A DNA stretch of 45,537 nt from a bacterium (GTDB lineage: Bacteria > Patescibacteriota > Minisyncoccia > UBA6257 > GWB1-50-10), in contig JAKAHD010000002.1 in the NCBI GenBank assembly GCA_021815205.1, forward strand, positions 1 through 45,537, written 5' to 3'. The notes below the pieces were generated by a model. It was given only the letters and a program-made list of their open reading frames with translations, did not search any database and was not told the origin of the DNA. Within the stretch, counting starts at the first letter, position 1, and every line of letters starts with the position of its first letter. A program made the translations under genes and the position numbers. Of this stretch, positions 26,382-34,334 are shown piece by piece.

Positions 26382-27809
26382 ATGAGAACGTACACAAAAG
26401 ATATTACCACAGAGGAGGGGAAGAGCGTGGAACTCTTGGGGTGGGTGGATACCCGCCGCGATCACGGGAAACTTATTTTCATAGACCTCCGCGACATGAG
26501 CGGCAAGGCACAGGTGGTATTTTTACCCTCGGACAAAGAACTCCACGCGCTCGCGGAAAAACTGCGTCCCGAATGGGTGGTGAAGGCGACGGGTACCGTC
26601 GCGAAACGCCCGAAGGGAATGGAGAATGAGAAACTTCCGAACGGATTTCACGAGGTAACGGCGACGGCGCTCGAGATTATCACGGAAGCAAAGACGCCTC
26701 CCTTCGATCTCGGAAGCGACGGGAGAGAAATCGGGGAAGAGGTACGGATGAAGTACCGCTATCTTGACCTGCGCCGTCCGCGCATGCGGAAGAATCTTCG
26801 CAATCGTGCGAAGGTAAACGCGTTCATCCGCGAGTTTCTCGCCTCAAAAGATTTTACCGAAGTCGAGACGCCCTACATCAGCAAGTCAACGCCCGAAGGT
26901 GCGCGCGATTATCTTGTGCCTTCGCGCGTCTATCCCGGCAACTTTTACGCGCTTCCGCAGTCACCTCAACAGTACAAACAGCTCCTTATGGTTGCGGGCC
27001 TTGAGAGGTATTTCCAGATCGTGCGATGTTTCAGGGACGAGGATACGCGCGGTGATCGCCAGCCGGAGTTCACCCAGCTCGATCTTGAGATGAGTTTCAC
27101 CAATCAGGAAGAAGTGCTTGAGCTCACCGAGGCGCTTATGGTGGAGATGGTGAAAGGACTCTATCCCAAGAAGACAATCTCACGGGTGCCGTTTCCGCGC
27201 ATGACGTATAAGGAAGTGATGGAGAAGTACAACTCTGATAAGCCCGATATGAGAAAAAATAAGAACGACCCGAACGAGCTCGCGTTCCTTTTTATTATTG
27301 ATTTTCCCGCGTTCGAGTGGAAAGAGAATGAAAAACGGTGGGATGCGGTGCATCATCCGTTCACGAGACCAAGGGTGAACAACGTGGAAGATTTCAAGGA
27401 ACAATTCAAAAAAGATCCGGCGGCGATCCTTGCGGATCAATACGATCTCGTGCTCAATGGATACGAGATCGGCGGCGGATCCATCCGTATTCACGATCCG
27501 GCGCTCCTCGAGGAGGTATTCGAGGCGATGGGGAACACGCGCGAGGAGGTACGCTCGAAGTTCGGGCACATGCTCGAGGCGTTCGAGTACGGTGTACCGC
27601 CGCACGGAGGCATTGCCTCGGGGCTCGATCGCTTGGTCGCGATCTTGGAAGACGAACCCAACATCCGCGAAGTAATCGCGTTCCCCAAGACGGGAGACGG
27701 ACGGGACCTGATGATGCAAGCCCCCTCTGAAGTGAGTCAAGAACAACTTAAAGAACTCCACTTGAAAATAGAGAAGAATAATGGTACAAAGGAGAAAACA
27801 AATGGCTAA
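26382..27809 (+). CDS. aspS: Aspartyl-tRNA synthetase (shortened)
   Basis: GWVDTRRDHGKLIFIDLRD, YRYLDLRRPRM, FYALPQSPQQYKQLLM, FRDEDTRGDRQPEFTQLDLEMSF, GGIASGLDRLVAIL. Confidence 0.95.
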   Translation: MRTYTKDITTEEGKSVELLGWVDTRRDHGKLIFIDLRDMSGKAQVVFLPSDKELHALAEKLRPEWVVKATGTVAKRPKGMENEKLPNGFHEVTATALEIITEAKTPPFDLGSDGREIGEEVRMKYRYLDLRRPRMRKNLRNRAKVNAFIREFLASKDFTEVETPYISKSTPEGARDYLVPSRVYPGNFYALPQSPQQYKQLLMVAGLERYFQIVRCFRDEDTRGDRQPEFTQLDLEMSFTNQEEVLELTEALMVEMVKGLYPKKTISRVPFPRMTYKEVMEKYNSDKPDMRKNKNDPNELAFLFIIDFPAFEWKENEKRWDAVHHPFTRPRVNNVEDFKEQFKKDPAAILADQYDLVLNGYEIGGGSIRIHDPALLEEVFEAMGNTREEVRSKFGHMLEAFEYGVPPHGGIASGLDRLVAILEDEPNIREVIAFPKTGDGRDLMMQAPSEVSQEQLKELHLKIEKNNGTKEKTNG

Positions 27810-28878
27810 AGAATTTTCCTTTCCGGTGTTTAAAACGAAAATAGAAGGGCTCTCACAGCCCTTCGCGCTTGAAGATCCGGTTGAGCGCAGAAAATATTTC
27901 GAACTCAAAGCGGGAAAAGAGATAGAGAAGATACGGGAATATCTCGAGCGGGGAAATTTTCTCGCAATCCTTCTGGGGCCGAAGAATTCGGGGAAGGGGA
28001 CGTATTCGAAACTTTTCGCGGAGGCGATCGGCGGTGACAGAATTCGGCACATCTCGGTCGGTGATATCGTGCGCGACGTGCATGCAGGTTTCAAGGACAA
28101 GAAGGAGGAAGAAAAGCTCGCGGCGTTTTTGAGAACAAGGTATCGCGGGGCGCTTCCGCTCAATCAGGCGATTGACGCGCTCTTGGGAAGAAGCACCTCG
28201 AGTCTTCTGCCGACGGAGCTTATCCTCGCGCTTATTGAGTACGAGATTTCGAAGGATGAGAAGAAGGCGATTTTTGTGGATGGGTTCCCGAGAAGTATGG
28301 ATCAAATTTCTTACTCTATTTATTTCAGGGAACTTATGGGGTATCAAGATAATCCCGACTTCTTCGTGTTCATTGATGTACCCGAGACGATTATCGGCGA
28401 AAGGATGAAATACAGAGTAGTGTGTCCGAGGTGTCACGCGCCGAGAAATCTCAAACTGCTCCGCACGAAAGAGATCGGCTACGACAAGGAGAAAGACGAG
28501 TTTTATCTCATGTGCGATGATCCGCAGTGTGGACACGCGAGAATGAGCGTGAAGGAAGGGGACGATCTTGGAATTGAAGCTATTCGCGAAAGGATAGAAG
28601 CCGACAAGGCGGTGATGCAGACGCTCCTCAAGATGGAGGGGGTTCCGAAAGTGTATTTGAGAAACGCAATACCGGTCGCGGAAGCGGCGCAGGCAGTTGA
28701 TGCGTACGAACTCACGCCGTCCTATGAGTACACCTACGATGCGCGAGAGGGGAAGGTGCGCGTGAAAGAAATCCCTTGGGTGGTACCGGACGAAGACGGT
28801 GTGCCGTCTTACAGCTTATTACCGGCAACGGTAGTAACAGGGCTCATCAAGCAGGTGCCGGGAGCGCTCGGGATATAG
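27802..28878 (+). CDS. Adenylate kinase-like nucleoside monophosphate kinase, extended
   Basis: P-loop LLGPKNSGKGTYSKLF, ISVGDIVRDV, FVDGFPRSMDQ, zinc-ribbon LID-type CPRCHAPRN...CDDPQCGH; overlaps the aspS 3' end by 8 nt. Confidence 0.85.
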   Translation: MAKEFSFPVFKTKIEGLSQPFALEDPVERRKYFELKAGKEIEKIREYLERGNFLAILLGPKNSGKGTYSKLFAEAIGGDRIRHISVGDIVRDVHAGFKDKKEEEKLAAFLRTRYRGALPLNQAIDALLGRSTSSLLPTELILALIEYEISKDEKKAIFVDGFPRSMDQISYSIYFRELMGYQDNPDFFVFIDVPETIIGERMKYRVVCPRCHAPRNLKLLRTKEIGYDKEKDEFYLMCDDPQCGHARMSVKEGDDLGIEAIRERIEADKAVMQTLLKMEGVPKVYLRNAIPVAEAAQAVDAYELTPSYEYTYDAREGKVRVKEIPWVVPDEDGVPSYSLLPATVVTGLIKQVPGALGI

Positions 28879-29194
28879 TGAGTGACACCATAGTGATTCT
28901 GTGGTGATATTGTAGTGATACGATTGTAGTACTGCGGTTTTGCTGTGATATTGCCGTCGTATTTCCCGCATTCTGTCAACTGTTGCTTTTTTCTTCACGA
29001 GGTATAATGAAAATATCCCGTCATTTAGATTCCGGATCAAATAATCCTATTTAGTGGTTCCGCGTAATTCGGTTCGATAGAGGATTCATTTCTTCTTAAG
29101 GATCGATTCAGGAGCCAGGGCTTGAAGAGAGCCGGGATTTATCTAAAGGCGGGATTTTATTTTCCCTACTCATCGGAATCATACATCGTCCGCT

Positions 29195-29236
29195 CCTTCC
29201 ACGGGTGCTATGCTATAGCATAGCACCCGTGGAAGG
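29195..29236. repeat. Palindrome family P, copy P3 (42 bp perfect)
   Basis: CCTTCCACGGGTGCTATGCTATAGCATAGCACCCGTGGAAGG. Confidence 0.97.
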
Positions 29237-29290
29237 CATCGATTCAAAAAGAGAAAAAGGGAGTATACTATAATTATAGGAGAAGAAATT

Positions 29291-29323
29291 ATGAGCGCGG
29301 AACAAACCGTACGCGAACACTAG
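29291..29323 (+). CDS. Candidate leader peptide MSAEQTVREH upstream of the TrpR-like gene
   Basis: ATG...TAG 10-codon ORF with AGGAG 29278-29282 upstream; stop 3 nt before ATG 29327. Confidence 0.35.
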   Translation: MSAEQTVREH

Positions 29324-29326
29324 CAT

Positions 29327-29767
29327 ATGGGAAAAGACATCAAGAGGAAAAAAGTACGCATACCTTCCGTTTCCATGTATCCATCGCGGAAGGAGTGGGA
29401 GATTGCGGTATGGAGAATGATGATGCGCTCCCCGGATCTGCTTGGTGTGGTGATTACTCCCGGCGAACGCCACGATCTTGTGATACGTACCGCGGTGAGA
29501 GAAGGCATTCGTTCCGGAAAAAGCTATCGTGAGATCGGAAACGAATTATGGTGTTCTCCGCAAACCATAAGCGGCATCAAAAAAGCGCTTCGCGAGGAGC
29601 GCTATCGAAGCTACTGGGAGCGAGGCAAAACAGAACGGAAGAAAAAAACATACTCCCGATCTTCTCACGATACGGCATGGCGCGAGCCGCGAAGAAGGAC
29701 AAGGCGAGTTACCGGCACGGTATCGCTGGGCGGCATCACAAGAACCCGCTACCCTGAATCGAGGTAA
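29327..29767 (+). CDS. TrpR/YerC-like HTH protein
   Basis: TPGERHDLVIRTAVREGIRSGKSYREIGNELWCSPQTISGIKKAL resembles the Trp repressor superfamily fold; basic C-terminal tail. Confidence 0.75.
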   Translation: MGKDIKRKKVRIPSVSMYPSRKEWEIAVWRMMMRSPDLLGVVITPGERHDLVIRTAVREGIRSGKSYREIGNELWCSPQTISGIKKALREERYRSYWERGKTERKKKTYSRSSHDTAWREPRRRTRRVTGTVSLGGITRTRYPESR

Positions 29768-29774
29768 GCACCAT

Positions 29775-29800
29775 GGGTGTTATGACGCGTCATAACACCC
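29775..29800. repeat. Palindrome family P, copy P4 (26 bp perfect)
   Basis: GGGTGTTATGACGCGTCATAACACCC. Confidence 0.97.
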
Positions 29801-29895
29801 CCCAAGAGGCATGGACTTTTTGAAAAATACATGGAAAAAAACAGAAGAATGGAATGAAGGATGATGACATGCACGGAGCGCAAGAAGTCGTCTAA

Positions 29896-29923
29896 CAGGT
29901 GCTATGCTATAGCATAGCACCTG
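29896..29923. repeat. Palindrome family P, copy P5 (28 bp perfect)
   Basis: CAGGTGCTATGCTATAGCATAGCACCTG. Confidence 0.97.
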
Positions 29924-29942
29924 AGGAAGTGAAAGATAACGT

Positions 29943-31247
29943 ATGGGGAAGATTCAAAATTTTGATGCACTTGCAACTTCTCCCGAGCGGAAGGCGGCCT
30001 TGGAAATCACCGAGGCGGCGCTTGCGGCAATTGATACGAAAGCGGTGATACGGAAGTGGGTATCGAATACGAATGGCAATCTCACGATAGGAGAGCATCT
30101 TATAAAAAAAGAGGAGTATGACCGTCTTTTCGTAGTGGGCGTCGGAAAGTGCGCACTTGAGGCGGGTATTGCGCTCGAGGAGATTCTCGGCGAACAATTG
30201 AGTAGCGGGATGTTGCTTACCCCGATTCATCCGTCGGCTTTATCAAATTTTCCTCCGGAAGATAAATTAAAAATTTTCGTGGGCTCGCATCCGTTCCCGA
30301 CGGAAGCGAACGTAAACGCGACAAGCGAGATCATCAACCTCCTCGCGACATGCACCCCGAAGGACATGGTACTTTTCGTTATCTCGGGCGGCGGTTCGAC
30401 GCTCTTGTGCCAGCCGAGGAATCTCGTGTGCGCGCAGGAAAAGGAGATCCTGAACATCCTTTTCGATAAAGGAGCAACAATCGAAGAGGATAATATTATC
30501 CGGAAACATCTCTCGCTTGCGCGAGGAGGACATCTTGCCGCGTACGCGTATCCCGCCCGCATCATCTCGCTTATTTTTTCCGATGTGCCGGGAGATGATG
30601 TGCAGTTTATCGCCTCGGGCCCCACAGTGATGGACACGACGACTGTTGCTGAAGCCGAAACAATCGTGAAGAAGTACCAACTCGAAAAGCACCTCGGGTT
30701 CAAGATCGAGCTCCTCGAGAATCCGAAGGACAAGAAGTATTTCGAGGGGGTTACGAATATTATCGTAGTGTCGAATCGGGTCGCGACAGACGCGATGGAA
30801 AAGAAAGCCGAAGAGCTCGGATGCAAGGCGACGACGGTAACACGCACACTCCAAGGCGAAGCGCGGAAGGTGGGGAAAAATATTGCGAAGAAAATTCACG
30901 GAATGCCGCCGGGGTCGGTATTGCTCTACGGCGGAGAGACGACCGTGACAGTCAAAGGGAGCGGCATTGGAGGGAGGAATCAAGAGGTGGCGCTCGGCGC
31001 GATGGGGAAGATTCGGGAGGGTGAACTCATACTCTCGTTCGCCTCGGATGGACGCGACAACAGTGACTGCGCGGGAGCGCTTTGTGATATAATGACGGGA
31101 GAAAAAGCCAAGAAATTAAGCCTTGATCCAAGGAGTTTTTTGAAACGGAATGATTCATTTCACTTTTTCGAAGCGGTCGGCGATTCGCTCAAAACGGGAG
31201 ACACGGGGTCGAATGTGTCGGATTTGATTATCGCGATGAAATTATAG
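29943..31247 (+). CDS. Glycerate 2-kinase (DUF4147/MOFRL family)
   Basis: VVGVGKCALEAG, VLFVISGGGSTLLCQP, SDVPGDDVQFIASGPTV, GGETTVTVKGSGIGGRNQE, FASDGRDNSDCAGALCD. Confidence 0.92.
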   Translation: MGKIQNFDALATSPERKAALEITEAALAAIDTKAVIRKWVSNTNGNLTIGEHLIKKEEYDRLFVVGVGKCALEAGIALEEILGEQLSSGMLLTPIHPSALSNFPPEDKLKIFVGSHPFPTEANVNATSEIINLLATCTPKDMVLFVISGGGSTLLCQPRNLVCAQEKEILNILFDKGATIEEDNIIRKHLSLARGGHLAAYAYPARIISLIFSDVPGDDVQFIASGPTVMDTTTVAEAETIVKKYQLEKHLGFKIELLENPKDKKYFEGVTNIIVVSNRVATDAMEKKAEELGCKATTVTRTLQGEARKVGKNIAKKIHGMPPGSVLLYGGETTVTVKGSGIGGRNQEVALGAMGKIREGELILSFASDGRDNSDCAGALCDIMTGEKAKKLSLDPRSFLKRNDSFHFFEAVGDSLKTGDTGSNVSDLIIAMKL

Positions 31248-31337
31248 AAATTAAGTAGTAGTTAGGTAGAAATTTTTCGTACGGACAACTTCATTACCAT
31301 AAATTACCCACCTAGTTACTACGCAATTACTTTACTC

Positions 31338-33929
31338 ATGCAACGCAATAAAAAACTTATTCTCAAATTCGAGGAGATCACCATAAAGGACGTGCCGCTC
31401 GTGGGAGGAAAGAACGCTTCCCTTGGGGAAATGATCCGCTATCTTGCGCCGCAGGGGGTGAGGATTCCAAGCGGATTCGTAGTGACCGCCGCAGCATACC
31501 GCTCCTTCTTAAAAAAATCCCGAATTCCGAATCCCGAATTCCAAATAAATCCAAAATCCAAGAAAATAAAGAAGAAGATAACGCTGGAGAGTTTTATTAA
31601 AACCACTCTTAAGGGACTTGATACGAAAGATCTGAAGAATCTTGCGGAACGGGGGAGATTGGTGCGGGAAACGATAAAAAAGACGGAGCTTCCTAGCGAT
31701 CTGAAACGCGCAATCGCGAACGGGTATGCCAACCTCGAAAAGCGGTACGGCAAAAATGCCGATGTCGCGGTGCGTTCTTCGGCAACCGCGGAAGACTTGC
31801 CCGGCGCAAGTTTTGCGGGAGAGCACGACACCTATCTGAATATGCGGGGCGTTGATGAAGTAATCGAAGCGGTGCGCGCCGCGATGGCTTCGCTTTTCAC
31901 CGATCGCGCGATTTCATACCGCGTCGATAAGAAGTTTGATCATTTGAAAGTCGCGCTTTCCGTGGGAGTGCAGAAAATGGTGCGGTCCGACAAAGGCGCC
32001 TCGGGTGTGATGTTTACCGTGGACACCGAATCCGGGTTCCGTGATCTCGTGATCATAAACGGTTCGTGGGGACTTGGGGAGATGATCGTGCAGGGAGAAG
32101 TAACCCCCGACGAGTTCCTTGTTTTCAAAAAGAATTTAGAGATCAGCATACATCAGCCTCATCAGCATACATCAGTGTTGCATCCAATAATCAGCAAAAA
32201 GCTCGGAGTAAAAAACAGAAAGATGATTTACTCCGAGGGACGCGGCATTAAAACAACGAAGATCATAACTACAAACGAGAGGGAGAAAGATACTTTCGTG
32301 CTTTCGGAAAAAGAAGCGTTGCATCTTGCGGAGTGGGGGGCGCTCATAGAGAAACATTACTCAGAAAAGAATAAGAAATGGACCCCGATGGATATCGAAT
32401 GGGCGAAAGATGGGAAGAACGGCGAGCTGTATATCGTTCAGGCTCGCCCCGAAACCGTGCAGGCGGGAAAGGATTTTTCGAAAATCAAGGAATATAACCG
32501 GAAAGAGAACGGGAAGATTCTCGTACGGGGTGCGTCCGTGGGATCGAATATTGCGAGCGGGAAAGCCCGTGTAATACTCGATGCAAAACGCATTAAGGAG
32601 TTCAAGACGGGAGAGGTGCTCGTGACGACGATGACCGACCCCGACTGGGAGCCGATTATGAAGATCGCCTCGGCGATCGTGACGGACAAGGGCGGCCGCA
32701 CCTCCCACGCCGCAATCGTTTCGCGCGAGTTGGGGATTCCTTGTGTAGTGGGCACGGAGAACGCGACAAGGATCATACGGACGGGGCAGGAGGTTACCGT
32801 AGATACGACGGGAAGCGAGGGGTTCGTGTTTGCGGGCACGTTGAAGTTCGAGGTAGTTGAACATGATATAAAAAAGATTCCGAAACCGAAGGTGCATATC
32901 ATGGTGAATATTGCGACTCCCGATTCCGCGTTCGAAAAGTCATTCCTGCCGACAAACGGCGTGGGACTCGCGCGCGAAGAATTCATCATCGCGGGCGATA
33001 TCGGCATTCATCCGAATCTGCTCCTTAATTTTGAAAAAATCAAGAAGAAATTCAAAATTCTCCCCCTGCGGGGGATCTCCCAAAGAGACACAAATTCTAA
33101 ATTACAAACAAATTCCAAATTCAAAATTTCAAAAGACGAAGTAAAACGTTTGGTAAAAAAAGTGGAAGAAAAAATGGGAGGGTGGAAAAGCCCGACGCAA
33201 TTCTATGTCGATAAGTTGGCATACGGGATCGCGAAAATCGGCGCGGCATTCTATCCGAAGCCGGTTATCGTGCGATTTTCCGACTTCAAAACGAACGAAT
33301 ATCGTACGCTTTTGGGCGGCGATCTCTACGAACCCAAGGAGGAGAACCCGATGATCGGATGGCGCGGCGCATCGCGATATTACAACCCGAATTTCGCCGA
33401 TGCCTTCGCGCTCGAGGTAAAGGCAATGAAAAAAGTGCGAAACGAGATGGGGCTCACGAATATCATTCCGATGATCCCGTTCGTGAGGACCCCCGAGGAG
33501 GGGAAGAGGGTGGTGGGTATTATGAAAAAGAACGGGCTCTCGAGGAAAAAGGATGCGACCCTCAAGATATACATGATGTGCGAAATTCCATCGGATGTGC
33601 TCCGCGCGGACGAGTTTCTCGACATCTTCGACGGCATGTCGATCGGCTCGAACGATTTGACCCAGCTTACGGTGGGGATCGACCGCGACGGGAATGAGTC
33701 CGTGCGCGGCATCACGAACGAGAACGACGAGTCGGTGAAGAAATTTATTTCCGAAGTTATTCAGACGTGTAAGAGAAGGAAAAAATACATCGGCATCTGC
33801 GGCCAGGCGCCGTCGGATTACCCCGAGTTTGCCGAATTCCTCTTAAAAGAAGGAATCGACAGCATTTCCCTGAATCCCGATACGGTTATCAAGACCACAA
33901 TTGCGCTTGCGAAAAAACACGGTAAATAG
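31338..33929 (+). CDS. ppsA: Phosphoenolpyruvate synthase
   Basis: VGGKNASLGEMIRYLAPQGVRIPSGFVVTA, AVRSSATAEDLPGASFAGEHDTYLN, TDKGGRTSHAAIVSRELGIPCVVGT, SIGSNDLTQLTVGIDRD, CGQAPSDYPEFAEFL. Confidence 0.95.
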   Translation: MQRNKKLILKFEEITIKDVPLVGGKNASLGEMIRYLAPQGVRIPSGFVVTAAAYRSFLKKSRIPNPEFQINPKSKKIKKKITLESFIKTTLKGLDTKDLKNLAERGRLVRETIKKTELPSDLKRAIANGYANLEKRYGKNADVAVRSSATAEDLPGASFAGEHDTYLNMRGVDEVIEAVRAAMASLFTDRAISYRVDKKFDHLKVALSVGVQKMVRSDKGASGVMFTVDTESGFRDLVIINGSWGLGEMIVQGEVTPDEFLVFKKNLEISIHQPHQHTSVLHPIISKKLGVKNRKMIYSEGRGIKTTKIITTNEREKDTFVLSEKEALHLAEWGALIEKHYSEKNKKWTPMDIEWAKDGKNGELYIVQARPETVQAGKDFSKIKEYNRKENGKILVRGASVGSNIASGKARVILDAKRIKEFKTGEVLVTTMTDPDWEPIMKIASAIVTDKGGRTSHAAIVSRELGIPCVVGTENATRIIRTGQEVTVDTTGSEGFVFAGTLKFEVVEHDIKKIPKPKVHIMVNIATPDSAFEKSFLPTNGVGLAREEFIIAGDIGIHPNLLLNFEKIKKKFKILPLRGISQRDTNSKLQTNSKFKISKDEVKRLVKKVEEKMGGWKSPTQFYVDKLAYGIAKIGAAFYPKPVIVRFSDFKTNEYRTLLGGDLYEPKEENPMIGWRGASRYYNPNFADAFALEVKAMKKVRNEMGLTNIIPMIPFVRTPEEGKRVVGIMKKNGLSRKKDATLKIYMMCEIPSDVLRADEFLDIFDGMSIGSNDLTQLTVGIDRDGNESVRGITNENDESVKKFISEVIQTCKRRKKYIGICGQAPSDYPEFAEFLLKEGIDSISLNPDTVIKTTIALAKKHGK
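32142..32179. repeat. Tandem 19-bp direct repeat (x2) inside ppsA
   Basis: ATCAGCATACATCAGCCTC / ATCAGCATACATCAGTGTT. Confidence 0.93.
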
Positions 33930-34083
33930 GAATTGGGAATTGAGTAATTAGTAATTTGAAATCTGGATACATAAATCAAAATCTCCAAGTAGAAACATTC
34001 TTTTACCCAAGGAGGAACCAAGCGGAGCGGTAATCACCGTGGTGTATCGTCAGAAAAAGTCATTTTAGCTGTAGGGAATGTAA

Positions 34084-34107
34084 GGTGTTATGACGCGTCA
34101 TAACACC
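34084..34107. repeat. Palindrome family P, copy P6 (24 bp perfect)
   Basis: GGTGTTATGACGCGTCATAACACC. Confidence 0.97.
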
Positions 34108-34246
34108 CGTGTCTTTTTTAGGACCTCAGTTTCGTGCGTATGCACGGAACTGAGGCCAGCGCCCGCATGTTCAATAGTTCCGAGATTGTTATATAATAAC
34201 GGTATGTCTGCCTATGGCAGATCTCCCGTAGGGAGACAACCCATTC

Positions 34247-34300
34247 ATGAACCCCGAAGTAAAAATCTGCAAAGATTGCCATCAATTCGGGGTTATATGA
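34247..34300 (+). other. Short ORF MNPEVKICKDCHQFGVI, apparent truncated zinc-ribbon N-terminus
   Basis: 18 codons incl. TGA; resembles MNQEKRTCQNCKQSFVIE of the next gene; palindrome P7 begins directly after its stop. Confidence 0.4.
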
Positions 34301-34326
34301 CGGGTGCTATGCTATAGCATAGCACC
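34301..34326. repeat. Palindrome family P, copy P7 (26 bp perfect)
   Basis: GGGTGCTATGCTATAGCATAGCACCC. Confidence 0.97.
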
Positions 34327-34334
34327 CCACTTCC

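Noticed and set aside
29041-29160. Possible tRNA/small RNA around GGTTCGATAGAGGATTC
   Set aside because: No cloverleaf could be assembled by eye; only a T-loop-like string.
29775-29923. Family-P palindromes as integron attC sites
   Set aside because: No GTTRRRY core or typical attC asymmetry, zero-loop perfect symmetry, no integrase in the window.
34090-34317. 75-aa ORF 34090-34317 as a gene
   Set aside because: Runs through palindrome and repeat sequence; its end GAML-stop is created by the GGTGCTATGCTATAG palindrome, as also seen for two minus-strand ORFs.
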